A stretch of 64,000 nucleotides of DNA from Serratia silvae (GCF_023282985.1 NZ_JAGQDC010000014.1:62001-126000), one strand, 5' to 3'; positions 1-11,978 are shown, counted from the stretch's first letter. The notes: generated by a model not told the origin, from the letters alone. Made by a program: numbers and translations.

Positions 1-1
1 A

Positions 2-3000
2 GGCACTTCGCTGTTTATGACGTTACTGAGCGCCTGGTCTATCGTATTGTCCCGCCTGTCGGGTCAGGATGATGTGGTGATCGGTACGCCGGTCGCCAAC
101 CGCAATCAGGCCGAGTGTGATGGAGTTGTCGGTTTCTTTGTGAATACGTTGGCACTGCGGATTAATTTATCCGAGGCACCGACCGTGGCCCAGTTGCTGG
201 CACAGGTACGGAAAACTACCCTTGATGCACAGGAACATCAGGCACTGCCGTTCGAGCAAGTGGTTGAAATAACCCAACCGCCGCGTAGCCTGGACAAGAC
301 GCCACTGTTCCAGGTAATGTTTGCACTGGAAAACGTCGATGATATCGCGCCGAAGATGGCCGAATTAAAGGTAAAACTGCTGGAACCGCCGGTCAGCCGC
401 GTTAAGTTTGACCTGGAGTTGAGCCTGGGTGAACGTAATAAAATCATCACCGGCTCGCTGAATTATGCCAGCGCACTGTTTGACCTGGAAACCGTTCAAC
501 GTCACCAACAGTATCTGATCGCAGTACTCGAGGCGATGGTGCTCAATGAAGACCAACATATCGGCCAGATTGATTTGATCTGCGAACACGAGCGCCATCT
601 TCTGCTGGAACAATGGAATCAGACCGCCAAACCTTACCCGTCAGAATGCTGTATCCACCAACTGTTTGAGCAACATGCCAAGCATGACCCCGACGCCGTT
701 GCTCTGGTCAATAAAACCTGCGTCATAAGCTATGGGGAACTGAATCTGCGGGCGAATGCTTTAGCCCATCAGTTGATGGAGCAAGGGGTAAAAGCAGAGG
801 ATCGCGTGGCTATCTGCGCCGATCGCAGCGCGGAAATGATTGTGGGTATTCTGGCAATACTCAAAGCTGGCTGCGCTTACCTTTCTCTACCACACGATAT
901 TGCAGCCGAACGGCTGAAGTTTATGCTGGACGATGCCAAACCGGTGATTATTCTGGCCGAACCGGCAACGCTAGCGCTATTCCAAGACTGCGGTATTACT
1001 CATCGCCTGCTCCCAGAGGTTAATTCTGAGGTTATACCTACAATGGCTAATCCACAGCCTCAGCTAGCGCCGCACAATCTGGCCTATGTGATCTACACTT
1101 CCGGCTCCACCGGCAACCCGAAAGGGGTATTGGTAGAACACGGCAATTTGGTGCAACAGATGGTGACCTGGTGCCAGCAGTGGAAGTTGGGTAAACAGGA
1201 CAAAGTGTTGCAGTTCTGTAATACCACCTTTGACGTTTCAGTTTCCGAGATTTTCTCGGCATTGACCTCTGGAGCGACATTGGTGCTGCGCGATGACAGG
1301 TGGCTAGCAGGTAGCACTGATTTCTGGCAGCTATGCCAAGAATACGGCATCAGTTATCTGGATATTCCTTACCAGTTTTGGCGCAAACTCTGTGAAGAAA
1401 GCCGCGGGCCACTGCCTCCTGCCCTACGTCTGGTCTGTATCAGTGGAGAAGCCGCCGCACCGGAAATGCTCGAGCGCTGGCTGAAACAGTACCCAGACAA
1501 GCCTGAGTTGGTTAACTGTTATGGCCCGACGGAAACCACCATTACCGCCACGACCCACTCACCAAAATTGGGGGTCGATCATATTGATGCTATCGGACGC
1601 CCGACGGCCAATATTCGCATTTACTTATTGGATAATGAAGGTCATCCGGTACCGCGTGGCGTAATTGGCGAAGTTTATATCGGCGGGCCGGGGGTCGCAC
1701 GTGGCTACCTGAACCTGCCAGCTATGACCGCCGAACGCTTCCTGCCCGATCCTTTCAGTTCCGTTGTCGGAGCACGTATGTACCGTACCGGCGATCTGGC
1801 CAGCTATTTGTCCGATGGACGGCTACAGTTCCACGGACGGAACGATCATCAGGTGAAAATCCGTGGTTTCCGTATCGAATTAGGCGAAATAGAAACGCAG
1901 CTCAATAGCCACTCGCAGGTTAAAGAAGCGACAGTGCTGGCACTGGATGACCATAAAGGTAGTAAGCGATTGGTCGCTTATATGGTCGCTACTGCAGATG
2001 TATCGGCACCAGAACCAATGGCACTGCGTCAGTATCTGCAAAGCCGCCTTCCTGACTATATGATACCTGCCGCCTATGTATTGATGGAACAGATGCCTAT
2101 CACGCCAAACGGCAAGCTGGATCGAAAAGCTCTGCCTGCACCGCAGGAAAATGCATTCCTGCATCAGCCCTATGAAATACCGCGACCGGGGCTGGAGAGC
2201 ACCATTGCCAATATTTGGCAATCCCTGCTCGACGTGGATAAAGTCGGTCGCCATGACCACTTCTTCGAACTGGGTGGACACTCATTACTTGCTGTTAGCG
2301 CTGTAAATCTGACGAATCGTACAATCGACGATACGGTTAGCGTTAGCGATGTCTTTATCGCACCGACGGTTAAGCAATTGGCGAATCGGATAAAAACGCG
2401 GGTTCGTACCAGTACGGAGATAGATTTACGGCAAAAAGCACAGCTGCCGGAGGATATTCAGCCGTTGCCAAGTGAGCGTAAGCAAAGCGGTGCCATTTTA
2501 CTTACCGGCGCTACCGGCTTTGTTGGCCGTTTCTTACTGCGAGAATTACTGGATACCACCCAGAGTAAAATCTATTGCCTGGTGCGCGGTCAGGATCAGG
2601 CCGACAGCCTGCAACGCCTGAAGAACATTCTGGATAAATGGTCCCTGTGGCGAGAGGGGGATGAACAACGAATCATCGCTGTCAGGGGGAATATCAAAGA
2701 GTATCGGCTGGGAATGGATGATCAGGCTTACGCCAAGCTCAGCCAGGACGTTGGCGTGATATTCCATTCAGCCGTCAGCATGAACCACCTTGAATCATTC
2801 GATATGGCATATCAGGCAAATATTGCTGGCTTGATTGAACTGTTACGTTTAGCCACTCAGGGAACCAACAAAATTCTGAACTTTGCCTCTACGCTTAGCG
2901 TGTTCAGCCCTATTGCTCAGACAGGCCATCGTGTGGTTAACGAGACCTCGTCGATTCAGGATGAACGACACATTGCGGATCAGGGCTATGTGGCCAGTAA

Positions 3001-3598
3001 ATGGGTCGGTGAGGAAATTGTCAATCTGGCCGTTGCCCGGGGTGTGGCTTGTAATATTTTCCGCCTGGGGCTGATTACTGCCGATTCTGAGCTTGCACGT
3101 TATGACGAGCTGCAAGCTTTTTATCGGCTGTTTAAGAGCAGTATTCAGATGGGAATGGCGTTTGAAGACGCCTATGGCGATATTCAACTGACACCAGTAG
3201 ATTACACCACCAAAGCGTTAGCGTATTTGGGCTTGTTACATGATCCTGCGGAAAACATCTTCCATCTTTCCGCCATGGAGGGAATTCCACGACGCGATTT
3301 CATTGAACAGTTGAATGCTCATCTGCCGCAACCCATGACGGTGGTTTCACATCGTCAGTGGCTACAAGAGGCTCGTCGCCGCTATCAGCAAGGGGAAATT
3401 TTACCGATCACCCCGCTGATCCAGGACATGATGATGTCCAATGATGATGAACTGGATAACCTCTATCAATCTCTGGAGATAGCCACTATCAGTTACGATA
3501 GCAATCGAACGCAGGAGCTATTGGTTCAGGCAGAAATTACGCTGCCAGCTACTGGTAGCCACTGGTATCGGTCATTTGTTGATTCACTGGAGAAATAA
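2..3598 (+). CDS. Nonribosomal peptide synthetase, C(partial)-A-PCP-thioester reductase, 5' end cut off
   Basis: Terminal module of an NRPS. The reading frame is open from base 2, so the protein starts upstream; residues below count from the Met at base 17. Residues 1-190 are the back half of a condensation domain. An adenylation domain spans about 210-720, with the A3 loop TSGSTGNPKG (361-370), YGPTETT, YRTGDL, the A8 stretch around KIRGFRIELGEIE and the A10 motif NGKLDRKALP. A carrier domain follows with its phosphopantetheine serine in LGGHS (S756). From about 825 there is an SDR-type thioester reductase with GATGFVG and a YxxxK pair (YVASK), so the product should leave as an aldehyde or alcohol instead of by a thioesterase. 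The A2 region (AYLSLPHDIAAERL) departs from the usual form. The substrate and product are not known. The convergent neighbour is pntB, so this is the end of its cluster. Confidence 0.9.
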   Translation, partial: GTSLFMTLLSAWSIVLSRLSGQDDVVIGTPVANRNQAECDGVVGFFVNTLALRINLSEAPTVAQLLAQVRKTTLDAQEHQALPFEQVVEITQPPRSLDKTPLFQVMFALENVDDIAPKMAELKVKLLEPPVSRVKFDLELSLGERNKIITGSLNYASALFDLETVQRHQQYLIAVLEAMVLNEDQHIGQIDLICEHERHLLLEQWNQTAKPYPSECCIHQLFEQHAKHDPDAVALVNKTCVISYGELNLRANALAHQLMEQGVKAEDRVAICADRSAEMIVGILAILKAGCAYLSLPHDIAAERLKFMLDDAKPVIILAEPATLALFQDCGITHRLLPEVNSEVIPTMANPQPQLAPHNLAYVIYTSGSTGNPKGVLVEHGNLVQQMVTWCQQWKLGKQDKVLQFCNTTFDVSVSEIFSALTSGATLVLRDDRWLAGSTDFWQLCQEYGISYLDIPYQFWRKLCEESRGPLPPALRLVCISGEAAAPEMLERWLKQYPDKPELVNCYGPTETTITATTHSPKLGVDHIDAIGRPTANIRIYLLDNEGHPVPRGVIGEVYIGGPGVARGYLNLPAMTAERFLPDPFSSVVGARMYRTGDLASYLSDGRLQFHGRNDHQVKIRGFRIELGEIETQLNSHSQVKEATVLALDDHKGSKRLVAYMVATADVSAPEPMALRQYLQSRLPDYMIPAAYVLMEQMPITPNGKLDRKALPAPQENAFLHQPYEIPRPGLESTIANIWQSLLDVDKVGRHDHFFELGGHSLLAVSAVNLTNRTIDDTVSVSDVFIAPTVKQLANRIKTRVRTSTEIDLRQKAQLPEDIQPLPSERKQSGAILLTGATGFVGRFLLRELLDTTQSKIYCLVRGQDQADSLQRLKNILDKWSLWREGDEQRIIAVRGNIKEYRLGMDDQAYAKLSQDVGVIFHSAVSMNHLESFDMAYQANIAGLIELLRLATQGTNKILNFASTLSVFSPIAQTGHRVVNETSSIQDERHIADQGYVASKWVGEEIVNLAVARGVACNIFRLGLITADSELARYDELQAFYRLFKSSIQMGMAFEDAYGDIQLTPVDYTTKALAYLGLLHDPAENIFHLSAMEGIPRRDFIEQLNAHLPQPMTVVSHRQWLQEARRRYQQGEILPITPLIQDMMMSNDDELDNLYQSLEIATISYDSNRTQELLVQAEITLPATGSHWYRSFVDSLEK

Positions 3599-3667
3599 CC
3601 AACGGCCAGATAAACGGTAACACCTGCTGCGTTAAACGCGTATTACGGGCAATCAACCGTTAAAAAA

Positions 3668-3695
3668 ATGCCAGTCACCGAGAGGTGACTGGCAT
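3668..3695. terminator. Bidirectional terminator between NRPS and pntB
   Basis: Perfect 12-bp stem (ATGCCAGTCACC and its complement) with a GAGA loop. It is preceded by seven A and followed by a T-rich run, so it can serve both converging genes. Confidence 0.85.
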
Positions 3696-3717
3696 TGTGT
3701 TTTCTAAATCAGTTTGA

Positions 3718-5109
3718 TTACAGTGCGCGCAGGATCGCTTCCACGCTGGCCTTGGCATCGCCAAACAGCATCTGGGTGTTCTCTTTAAAGAACAGCGGGT
3801 TCTGCACCCCGGCATAACCGGTATTCATCGAGCGTTTGAACGCGATAACGTTTTGCGCTTTCCACACTTCCAGCACCGGCATACCGGCGATTGGGCTGCG
3901 CGGATCTTCCAACGCCGCCGGGTTTACCGTGTCGTTGGCACCAATGACCAGGACGGTATCGGTGTCCGGGAAGTCATCGTTGATTTCGTCCATTTCCAGC
4001 ACCACATCGTACGGCACGCGGGCTTCCGCCAGCAGCACGTTCATGTGGCCCGGTAAACGGCCCGCCACCGGGTGAATACCAAAGCGCACCTTGATGCCGC
4101 GCGCTCGCAGCTTCTCGGTGATTTCCGCTACCGGATACTGCGCCTGTGCCACTGCCATGCCGTAGCCTGGGGTGATGATCACCGAGGTGGAGTTACGCAG
4201 CTGTTCCGCCACTTCTTCCGCCGTGGTTTCGCGGTACTCGCCCATCTCTTCTGCGTCGCCGGTTGAGGAACCATCGGTACCAAAACCACCGGCAATCACG
4301 CTGATAAAGGAGCGGTTCATCGCCTTACACATGATGTACGACAGGATCGCACCGGAAGAACCGACCAGCGCACCGGTCACGATCAGCAGGTCGTTGCTCA
4401 GCATAAAACCTGCCGCCGCCGCTGCCCAACCGGAGTAGGAGTTCAGCATCGACACCACCACCGGCATGTCTGCACCACCGATTGACGCCACCAGATGCCA
4501 GCCGAAGCCCAGGGCAATCACGGTCATGATCAGCAGTGCGAACACTTCCCAACCGACGCTATTGGTACGCACAAACAGCACCATCAGCAGGAAGGAAACC
4601 ACCAGGGCAGCCAGGTTCAGCTTGTGACGGTTAGGCAACATCAGCGGCTTGGAAGAGATAATGCCGCGCAGTTTGCCAAAAGCCACGATAGAACCGGTAA
4701 AGGTCACCGCACCGATGAAGATGCCGAGGAACACTTCGGTGAGATGGATATTTTCCATCACCGGCTCCATGGCGACCGTACCGTGATCCAGGTAGCTGTT
4801 GAAGCCCACCAGCACCGCAGCCAGCCCCACGAAGCTGTGCAGCACCGCCACCAGCTCTGGCATTTCGGTCATTTCGACCTTCTTCGCCAGATACACGCCG
4901 ATGGAACCACCGATGATCATCGCGATAATGATCCAGCCCACGTTACCGGAATCCGGCCCGAGGATGGTGGCGATCAAGGCGATCGCCATCCCAGCCACGC
5001 CGAACAGGTTGCCCTGTTTGGACGTTTCATGGCGCGAAAGACCGGCCAGGCTGAAAATAAACAGAATAGCGGCAACAATGTATGCAGCTGTAACTAATCC
5101 ACCAGACAT
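3718..5109 (-). CDS. pntB: NAD(P) transhydrogenase subunit beta
   Basis: Inner-membrane beta subunit of proton-translocating transhydrogenase, which uses the proton gradient to drive hydride transfer from NADH to NADP+. At 463 aa it matches the family length (about 462). The N-terminal two thirds is a run of hydrophobic helices. The C-terminal NADP(H)-binding domain carries the [11 protein letters not shown] Rossmann segment and a [12 protein letters not shown] stretch near the end. It lies 12 bp downstream of pntA on the same strand, so the two are co-transcribed and expected to assemble as alpha2-beta2. The assignment is firm. Confidence 0.97.
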   Translation of the reverse strand: MSGGLVTAAYIVAAILFIFSLAGLSRHETSKQGNLFGVAGMAIALIATILGPDSGNVGWIIIAMIIGGSIGVYLAKKVEMTEMPELVAVLHSFVGLAAVLVGFNSYLDHGTVAMEPVMENIHLTEVFLGIFIGAVTFTGSIVAFGKLRGIISSKPLMLPNRHKLNLAALVVSFLLMVLFVRTNSVGWEVFALLIMTVIALGFGWHLVASIGGADMPVVVSMLNSYSGWAAAAAGFMLSNDLLIVTGALVGSSGAILSYIMCKAMNRSFISVIAGGFGTDGSSTGDAEEMGEYRETTAEEVAEQLRNSTSVIITPGYGMAVAQAQYPVAEITEKLRARGIKVRFGIHPVAGRLPGHMNVLLAEARVPYDVVLEMDEINDDFPDTDTVLVIGANDTVNPAALEDPRSPIAGMPVLEVWKAQNVIAFKRSMNTGYAGVQNPLFFKENTQMLFGDAKASVEAILRAL

Positions 5110-5121
5110 TTTTGCTACCCC

Positions 5122-7187
<2,066 letters not shown>

Positions 7188-8138
7188 ATGAAGCTGAAGA
7201 CCACGATCATCGCATCAGCCTTGTTATCACTTACTGCGCTGTCTGTGCATGCCGCGCAAGAGTTAACTCCTGAGAAAGCAGCGGCCATCAAGCCGTTTGA
7301 TCGCATCACCATTACCGGCCGTTTTATTGCCATCAACGAAGCTGCCGATGCCGTATCCCGCCGTGCAGATAAAATGGGGGCCGACGCCTTCTATATCCAG
7401 GACATCAACAACAGCAACAATGGCGGCAACTGGCGCGTCACCGCAGACGTCTATCATAAAGATGCTCCAGAAGTCAGCAAAGAGACCAAGTACCGCGTGA
7501 TTAACGGCGTGAAAGAGCTGCCAAAAGACGAAGCCTTCCTGCTTGAGCCTTACGACACCGTCACCGTCAGCGGCTTCTACCGCAGCCAGCCAGACATCAA
7601 CGACGCCATAACCAAAGCCGCACAGAAGAAAGGCGCTGCCTCGTTCTTTATCGTGCGTCAGGTGGATGCCAACCAGGGCGGCAACCAGTTCATTACCGCT
7701 TACATCTATAAAGCCGATGCGCCGAAACGTGTCGTGCAGAGTCCAGATGCCGTGCCTGCCGATTCCGAAGCCGGTAAAGCCATGCTGGCTGCTGGTGGTG
7801 CAGAAGCCGCCAAGGTGGAGATCCCAGGCGTCGCCTCTTCTGGCTCACCAACCCGTGACGTTGGCCGCTTCTTCGAAACCCAGTCCTCTACCGGTCAGCG
7901 TTACACTGTAACTCTGCCGAACGGGACCAAGATCCAGGAAGTGAATAACGTCACCGCCGCGCAGATGGTGCCGTTTGATTCCGTGACCTTCACCGGCCAC
8001 TTCAACAGCATGACCGACGTTTCCACCGAAGTGGCGAAACGTGCCGCAGAGAAAGGCGCCAAGTATTACCACGTGACGCGCCAGTGGCAGAACAAGAGCG
8101 GCGGCAACCTGACCGTTAGCGCCGACCTGTTCAAATAA
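7188..8138 (+). CDS. ydgH: DUF1471 (YhcN-like) triple-repeat periplasmic protein YdgH
   Basis: Secreted protein of 316 aa from the ATG at 7188, which follows GAAAGGA; an in-frame TTG at 7170 is less likely. The N-terminus is a clean signal peptide (MKLKTTIIASALLSLTALSVHA). The mature part has three copies of the same fold, recognisable by recurring blocks of the type PFDRITITGRF..A, LEPYDTVTVSGFY and PFDSVTFTGHF, each followed by a GA..(F/Y)(Y/F) strand and GGN. This is the three-domain DUF1471 layout of E. coli YdgH. The family is linked to stress and biofilm, but the molecular role is not settled. It stands alone between its own promoter region and a terminator. Confidence 0.93.
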   Translation: MKLKTTIIASALLSLTALSVHAAQELTPEKAAAIKPFDRITITGRFIAINEAADAVSRRADKMGADAFYIQDINNSNNGGNWRVTADVYHKDAPEVSKETKYRVINGVKELPKDEAFLLEPYDTVTVSGFYRSQPDINDAITKAAQKKGAASFFIVRQVDANQGGNQFITAYIYKADAPKRVVQSPDAVPADSEAGKAMLAAGGAEAAKVEIPGVASSGSPTRDVGRFFETQSSTGQRYTVTLPNGTKIQEVNNVTAAQMVPFDSVTFTGHFNSMTDVSTEVAKRAAEKGAKYYHVTRQWQNKSGGNLTVSADLFK

Positions 8139-8161
8139 TCCCTGTTGATACCGATATCTGA

Positions 8162-8187
8162 GGGCTGCAATTGCGCAGCCCTTTTTT
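8162..8187 (+). terminator. Rho-independent terminator after ydgH
   Basis: Stem GGGCTGC / GCAGCCC with a 6-nt loop, followed by six T. Confidence 0.85.
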
Positions 8188-8341
8188 ATGTCACTGCTGA
8201 ATAAGTTTTTACCCATCGCGCATAACCAATCATTGCATCCACAAGCATCTCCCCTTAGAATTTGCGCCAATTTTTAGCTCCATTGCCTGCCCTTGCGGTA
8301 AATTGCCATGACGTTATGGCTAGTCTGCACGGCTGATTTTT

Positions 8342-8468
8342 ATCCCCTATGAATTTCAAGTTGCAACTAGGCGACAAGAGCATGAATCCCCAGGAGCTTA
8401 CTTGAGTAAGTGACTGGGGTTCATGCTCGCAGGTAACAACGCTGCAGCTTGAAAGGCGACGGGGATAG
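8342..8468. repeat. Large imperfect palindromic repeat element, copy 1
   Basis: About 127 bp with matching inverted ends (ATCCCC...TTTCAAGTTGCA against TGCAGCTTGAAA...GGGGAT). Inside is a strong hairpin from about 8377 to 8430, built on GAGCATGAA, CCCCAG and CTTACT paired with AGTAAG, CTGGGG and TTCATGCTC. A diverged second copy lies at 24406-24570. This looks like the non-coding palindromic repeat family scattered in Serratia/Yersinia intergenic regions (from memory). It ends directly before the ydgI coding region. Confidence 0.8.
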
Positions 8469-8495
8469 TTGTTTATTCTGTCTCGGGATCCCTCA

Positions 8496-9887
8496 TTGGA
8501 AAGAAAACTTGGTCTTACCGCGTTAACCGCCTTGGTACTCAGCTCGATGCTGGGCGCAGGCGTCTTTAGCCTGCCGCAGAATATGGCCGAGGTTGCCAGC
8601 CCGGCGGCCTTGCTGATCGGTTGGGCCATCACGGGCGTCGGCATTCTGTTCCTGGCCTTTGCCATGCTGCTGCTGACCCGACTGCGCCCCGATCTGGACG
8701 GTGGGATCTTCACCTATGCCAAAGAAGGCTTTGGTGAACTGGTGGGCTTCTGCTCCGCATGGGGTTACTGGTTGTGTGCGGTGATCGCCAACGTCTCTTA
8801 TCTGGTGATCGTGTTTGCCGCACTAAGCCTGTTTACTGACCGAAGCGGCGCGGTGATCCTGGGCGATGGCAATACCTGGCAGGCGCTGATCGCCGAATCC
8901 TTGTTGCTGTGGATCGTCCATGCTTTGGTACTGCGCGGCGTGCAGACAGCGGCCAGCATCAATCTGGTGGCAACCCTCGCCAAATTGCTACCAATCGGCC
9001 TGTTTGCCGTACTGGCCGCTATCGCGTTTCATATGGATACCTTCACCCTGGACTTCCACGGCGTTGCCCTTGGTACGCCAGTCTGGCAGCAGGTTAAAGA
9101 CACCATGCTGATCACCCTATGGGTGTTTATCGGTGTTGAAGGTGCTGTGGTGGTCTCCTCCCGCGCCCGGCAGAAAAAAGACGTTGGCCGCGCCACCATG
9201 CTGGCCGTGGTTTCCGCTTTGGCGGTGTATCTGGTGATCACCCTGCTGTCACTCGGCGTGGTACCACGTAGTGAGCTGGCTGAAATGCGTAACCCGTCAA
9301 TGGCGGTGCTGATGGTAGACCTGATCGGCCCTTGGGGGGATGTAATCATCGCCACTGGCCTGATCGTTTCGGTTTGCGGGGCTTACCTGAGCTGGACCAT
9401 CATGGCCGCCGAAGTACCTTTGTTGGCGGCTCAACACGGCGCATTCCCTAAAATTTTCCGCAAGCAAAACCAGAACCACGCTCCATCAGCCTCTTTGTGG
9501 CTAACCAATGGGGCGGTGCAAATTGCGTTGGTGATTATCTGGCTGACCGGCAGCAACTACAACTCGCTGCTGACCATCGCTTCCGAGATGATCCTGGTGC
9601 CGTATTTCCTGGTGGGAGCTTTCCTGTTCAAAGTGGCCCGTCAGCGGCAGGACAAGCGTTTGATTTTCGCCGCCAGCGGTGCCTGCCTGTATGGGCTGTG
9701 GCTGCTTTATGCTTCGGGCCTGATGCACTTGTTGATGTCGGTGCTGCTGTATGCGCCTGGCCTGCTGGTGTTTATGTATGCCCGCAGCGGGCATCAGAAC
9801 GTGAAATTGCTCAACCGGCTAGAGAAAAGCACCGTTATGCTACTGTTGGCCGCAACCATCCCGGCCGGGTGGTTTATGTTGCATTGA
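8496..9887 (+). CDS. ydgI: APA-family amino acid antiporter YdgI (ArcD-like)
   Basis: Inner-membrane amino-acid/polyamine antiporter of the basic amino-acid (arginine/ornithine-like) group, with about 12 hydrophobic helices. The sequence from LGLTALTALVLSSMLGAGVF onward tracks E. coli YdgI closely. I place the start at TTG 8496 (MERKLGL), which matches the E. coli N-terminus and gives 463 aa; another in-frame TTG lies at 8469. No ATG is available because the palindromic repeat ends just upstream. The ribosome-binding site is weak in either case. The substrate is not shown by the sequence. Confidence 0.9.
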   Translation: MERKLGLTALTALVLSSMLGAGVFSLPQNMAEVASPAALLIGWAITGVGILFLAFAMLLLTRLRPDLDGGIFTYAKEGFGELVGFCSAWGYWLCAVIANVSYLVIVFAALSLFTDRSGAVILGDGNTWQALIAESLLLWIVHALVLRGVQTAASINLVATLAKLLPIGLFAVLAAIAFHMDTFTLDFHGVALGTPVWQQVKDTMLITLWVFIGVEGAVVVSSRARQKKDVGRATMLAVVSALAVYLVITLLSLGVVPRSELAEMRNPSMAVLMVDLIGPWGDVIIATGLIVSVCGAYLSWTIMAAEVPLLAAQHGAFPKIFRKQNQNHAPSASLWLTNGAVQIALVIIWLTGSNYNSLLTIASEMILVPYFLVGAFLFKVARQRQDKRLIFAASGACLYGLWLLYASGLMHLLMSVLLYAPGLLVFMYARSGHQNVKLLNRLEKSTVMLLLAATIPAGWFMLH

Positions 9888-9918
9888 TCGACCCAATTAA
9901 CCGGGTGGCCTCACCCGG

Positions 9919-10335
9919 TTAATTCCCCCCCATCGGTTGGGTGTTAATGGTGATCCGCTCACCGACCTGCGTCACCACCACCGATTCGCCGCACTCTTTC
10001 TCAATGCCGGCCAGCTGCTCCGCCACCAGCGGATATGGTAGCTGAATATCAAACACCACCAACTGCTGTTGCCTGGCCAGATCGATCAGGCGAACGATAT
10101 TGACCTCATCGCTGACCTGCGTCGAAACCACTTGTAACGCCAACTCTTTCAACTGATCCTGGCGCGAACGTGAGCCTGTCACGCGCGATTTAACTACCAT
10201 GCCAAAGATGGGCATCACGCCATAGATTGCATCAATAAAGCGCCACTGCTTCTTGCAGGAGGCAGATAAAAAATGGGTGTAGTCAAAACAGACTCTCTCA
10301 CTGCGCGCGACGAATGCAAGATGATGGTTGTTCAT
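9919..10335 (-). CDS. Conserved-looking protein of unknown function
   Basis: 138 aa from the ATG at 10335, which has AAGGG 8 bp upstream. The frame is open further upstream but would run into the folM promoter. There is no signal peptide or obvious membrane segment. The N-terminal half is basic and aromatic (CFDYTHFLSASCKKQWRF). The C-terminal half alternates strands and helices and ends VVVTQVGERITINTQPMGG. I do not recognise the family. It is divergent from folM with 120 bp between starts and convergent with ydgI. In E. coli the ydgI-folM junction has no such gene as far as I recall. Confidence 0.65.
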   Translation of the reverse strand: MNNHHLAFVARSERVCFDYTHFLSASCKKQWRFIDAIYGVMPIFGMVVKSRVTGSRSRQDQLKELALQVVSTQVSDEVNIVRLIDLARQQQLVVFDIQLPYPLVAEQLAGIEKECGESVVVTQVGERITINTQPMGGN

Positions 10336-10455
10336 CTTCGTTACCCTTCTGGTGGCCAGTGCTGAAATGTCATCGATGGGAAGCGCTATTCGCTTTCTGA
10401 CGTATAATGGCATAATTCCTTTCATGTTTGCCAGTTTGCTCAGGAGCTTTACTCG

Positions 10456-11178
10456 ATGGTCTCTCACAACTCGGCCCCTGTGCTGATCACCGGCGGTGCC
10501 CGCCGAATTGGGCTGGCTCTGGCCAAGTCGTTCTTACAACGGGGCGTTCCGGTCATTATTGCCTATCGCAGTGAATACCCGGCTTTAGCCGAACTCCAAG
10601 ACCTTGGCGCGATCTGCCTACAGGGCGATTTCTCTGCCCACGAAGGGATCTATCGTTTTGCCGATCAGGTAAAACAGGTTGCCCCAAAGCTGCGTGCCGT
10701 GATCCATAACGCCAGCGCCTGGTTGGCAGAGGCGGAGGATACTCCACCGGAGCAGGTGATGGCCTCCATGCTTCAGATCCACGTTTATACCCCCTACCTG
10801 TTAAACCAACTGCTGGAATCCTGCCTGCTTGGCCAAGGGCAAGCCGGTGCCGATATCATCCATCTGACAGATTATGTGGTGGAGAAAGGCAGTGACAAGC
10901 ACATTGCCTATGCCGCCAGCAAGGCCGCGCTGGATAACATGACCCGTTCCTTTGCCCGCAAATTGGCCCCCGACGTCAAAGTGAATGCTATCGCCCCGGC
11001 ACTGATTATGTTCAACACCTGTGACGATGAAGCCTATCGCCAGCAGGCGCTGACCAAATCCCTGATGCAGATCGCCCCAGGGGAAAGTGAAGTGGTCAAT
11101 CTGGTGGATTATCTGATGGGCAGCCGCTACGTCACCGGGCGCACCCACGGCGTCGATGGCGGGCGACCGCTGCGCTGA
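10456..11178 (+). CDS. folM: Dihydromonapterin reductase FolM
   Basis: Short-chain dehydrogenase of 240 aa, the E. coli FolM length. It uses NADPH to reduce dihydromonapterin to tetrahydromonapterin and has side activity on dihydrofolate. The N-terminal cofactor motif is ITGGARRIGLALA, where the Arg residues fit NADPH preference. The mid region has the IHNASAW segment, and the catalytic pair sits in IAYAASKAALDNM (YxxxK). The C-terminus reads TGRTHGVDGGRPLR, typical of SDRs. The start ATG has CAGGAGC upstream. It is followed 71 bp later by rstA on the same strand, as in E. coli. Confidence 0.94.
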   Translation: MVSHNSAPVLITGGARRIGLALAKSFLQRGVPVIIAYRSEYPALAELQDLGAICLQGDFSAHEGIYRFADQVKQVAPKLRAVIHNASAWLAEAEDTPPEQVMASMLQIHVYTPYLLNQLLESCLLGQGQAGADIIHLTDYVVEKGSDKHIAYAASKAALDNMTRSFARKLAPDVKVNAIAPALIMFNTCDDEAYRQQALTKSLMQIAPGESEVVNLVDYLMGSRYVTGRTHGVDGGRPLR

Positions 11179-11249
11179 ATAATGGGCATGGCGCAACACC
11201 GAGCAGCGCGCTATGCTGGATGCCGTTTTTCCTATAAAACCCCCCTATT

Positions 11250-11978
11250 ATGACTAAAATTGTTTTTGTAGAAGACGATCCTGAAGTGGGCAAACTGATT
11301 GCCGCCTATCTGGGCAAACATGACATTGACGTCATCATCGAACCGCGTGGCGATACGGCACAGGCCTGCATTGAGCGGGAACAGCCTGACCTGGTGCTGC
11401 TGGATATCATGCTGCCCGGCAAGGACGGCATGACGCTGTGCCGCGATCTGCGCCCGGTGTATCCCGGCCCGATCGTATTGCTCACCTCGCTGGACAGCGA
11501 TATGAATCACATCCTGTCGTTGGAGATGGGTGCGCATGATTACATCCTGAAGACCACGCCACCTGCAGTGCTGCTGGCTCGCCTGCGTTTACACCTGCGC
11601 CAACACGGGGGTAACCAGCCAAAAGAAGATCAAACACAGAACATTACCCAACATAATGCCGTGCATTTTGGCTTGCTGTGCATCGATCCGGTCAACCGTC
11701 AGGTGACTCTGGGGGAAGAGATCGTCACCCTTTCCACCTCGGATTTCGATCTGCTGTGGGAACTGGCGACCCATGCCGGGCAAATCATGGCCCGTGAAGC
11801 ATTGCTGCAAAACCTGCGCGGCGTCAGCTACGACGGTATGGACCGCAGTATCGATGTGGCCATCTCACGCCTGCGCCGCAAGCTGTACGACAATGCCCTG
11901 GAGCCGTTTCGCATCAAGACCGTACGCAACAAGGGCTATCTGTTTGCCCCCAACGCCTGGGCATCGGTGCAGCAATGA
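11250..11978 (+). CDS. rstA: Response regulator RstA
   Basis: OmpR/PhoB-type regulator, 242 aa. The receiver domain has acidic residues in VFVEDDPEVG, the phospho-acceptor Asp in LVLLDIMLPGKDG and the conserved Lys in ILKTTPP. The C-terminal winged helix occupies roughly 140-235 (FDLLWELATHAGQIM, SIDVAISRLRRKL, IKTVRNKGYLF). It overlaps rstB by 4 bp, so the pair is translationally coupled. In E. coli RstA binds TACATNTNGTTACA and controls asr; a near-perfect site is present upstream of asr in this window. Confidence 0.96.
   Translation: MTKIVFVEDDPEVGKLIAAYLGKHDIDVIIEPRGDTAQACIEREQPDLVLLDIMLPGKDGMTLCRDLRPVYPGPIVLLTSLDSDMNHILSLEMGAHDYILKTTPPAVLLARLRLHLRQHGGNQPKEDQTQNITQHNAVHFGLLCIDPVNRQVTLGEEIVTLSTSDFDLLWELATHAGQIMAREALLQNLRGVSYDGMDRSIDVAISRLRRKLYDNALEPFRIKTVRNKGYLFAPNAWASVQQ

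Noticed and set aside
4495-5097. 200-codon frame antisense to pntB
   Set aside because: His/Gln-rich composition typical of an antisense shadow, with no ribosome site.
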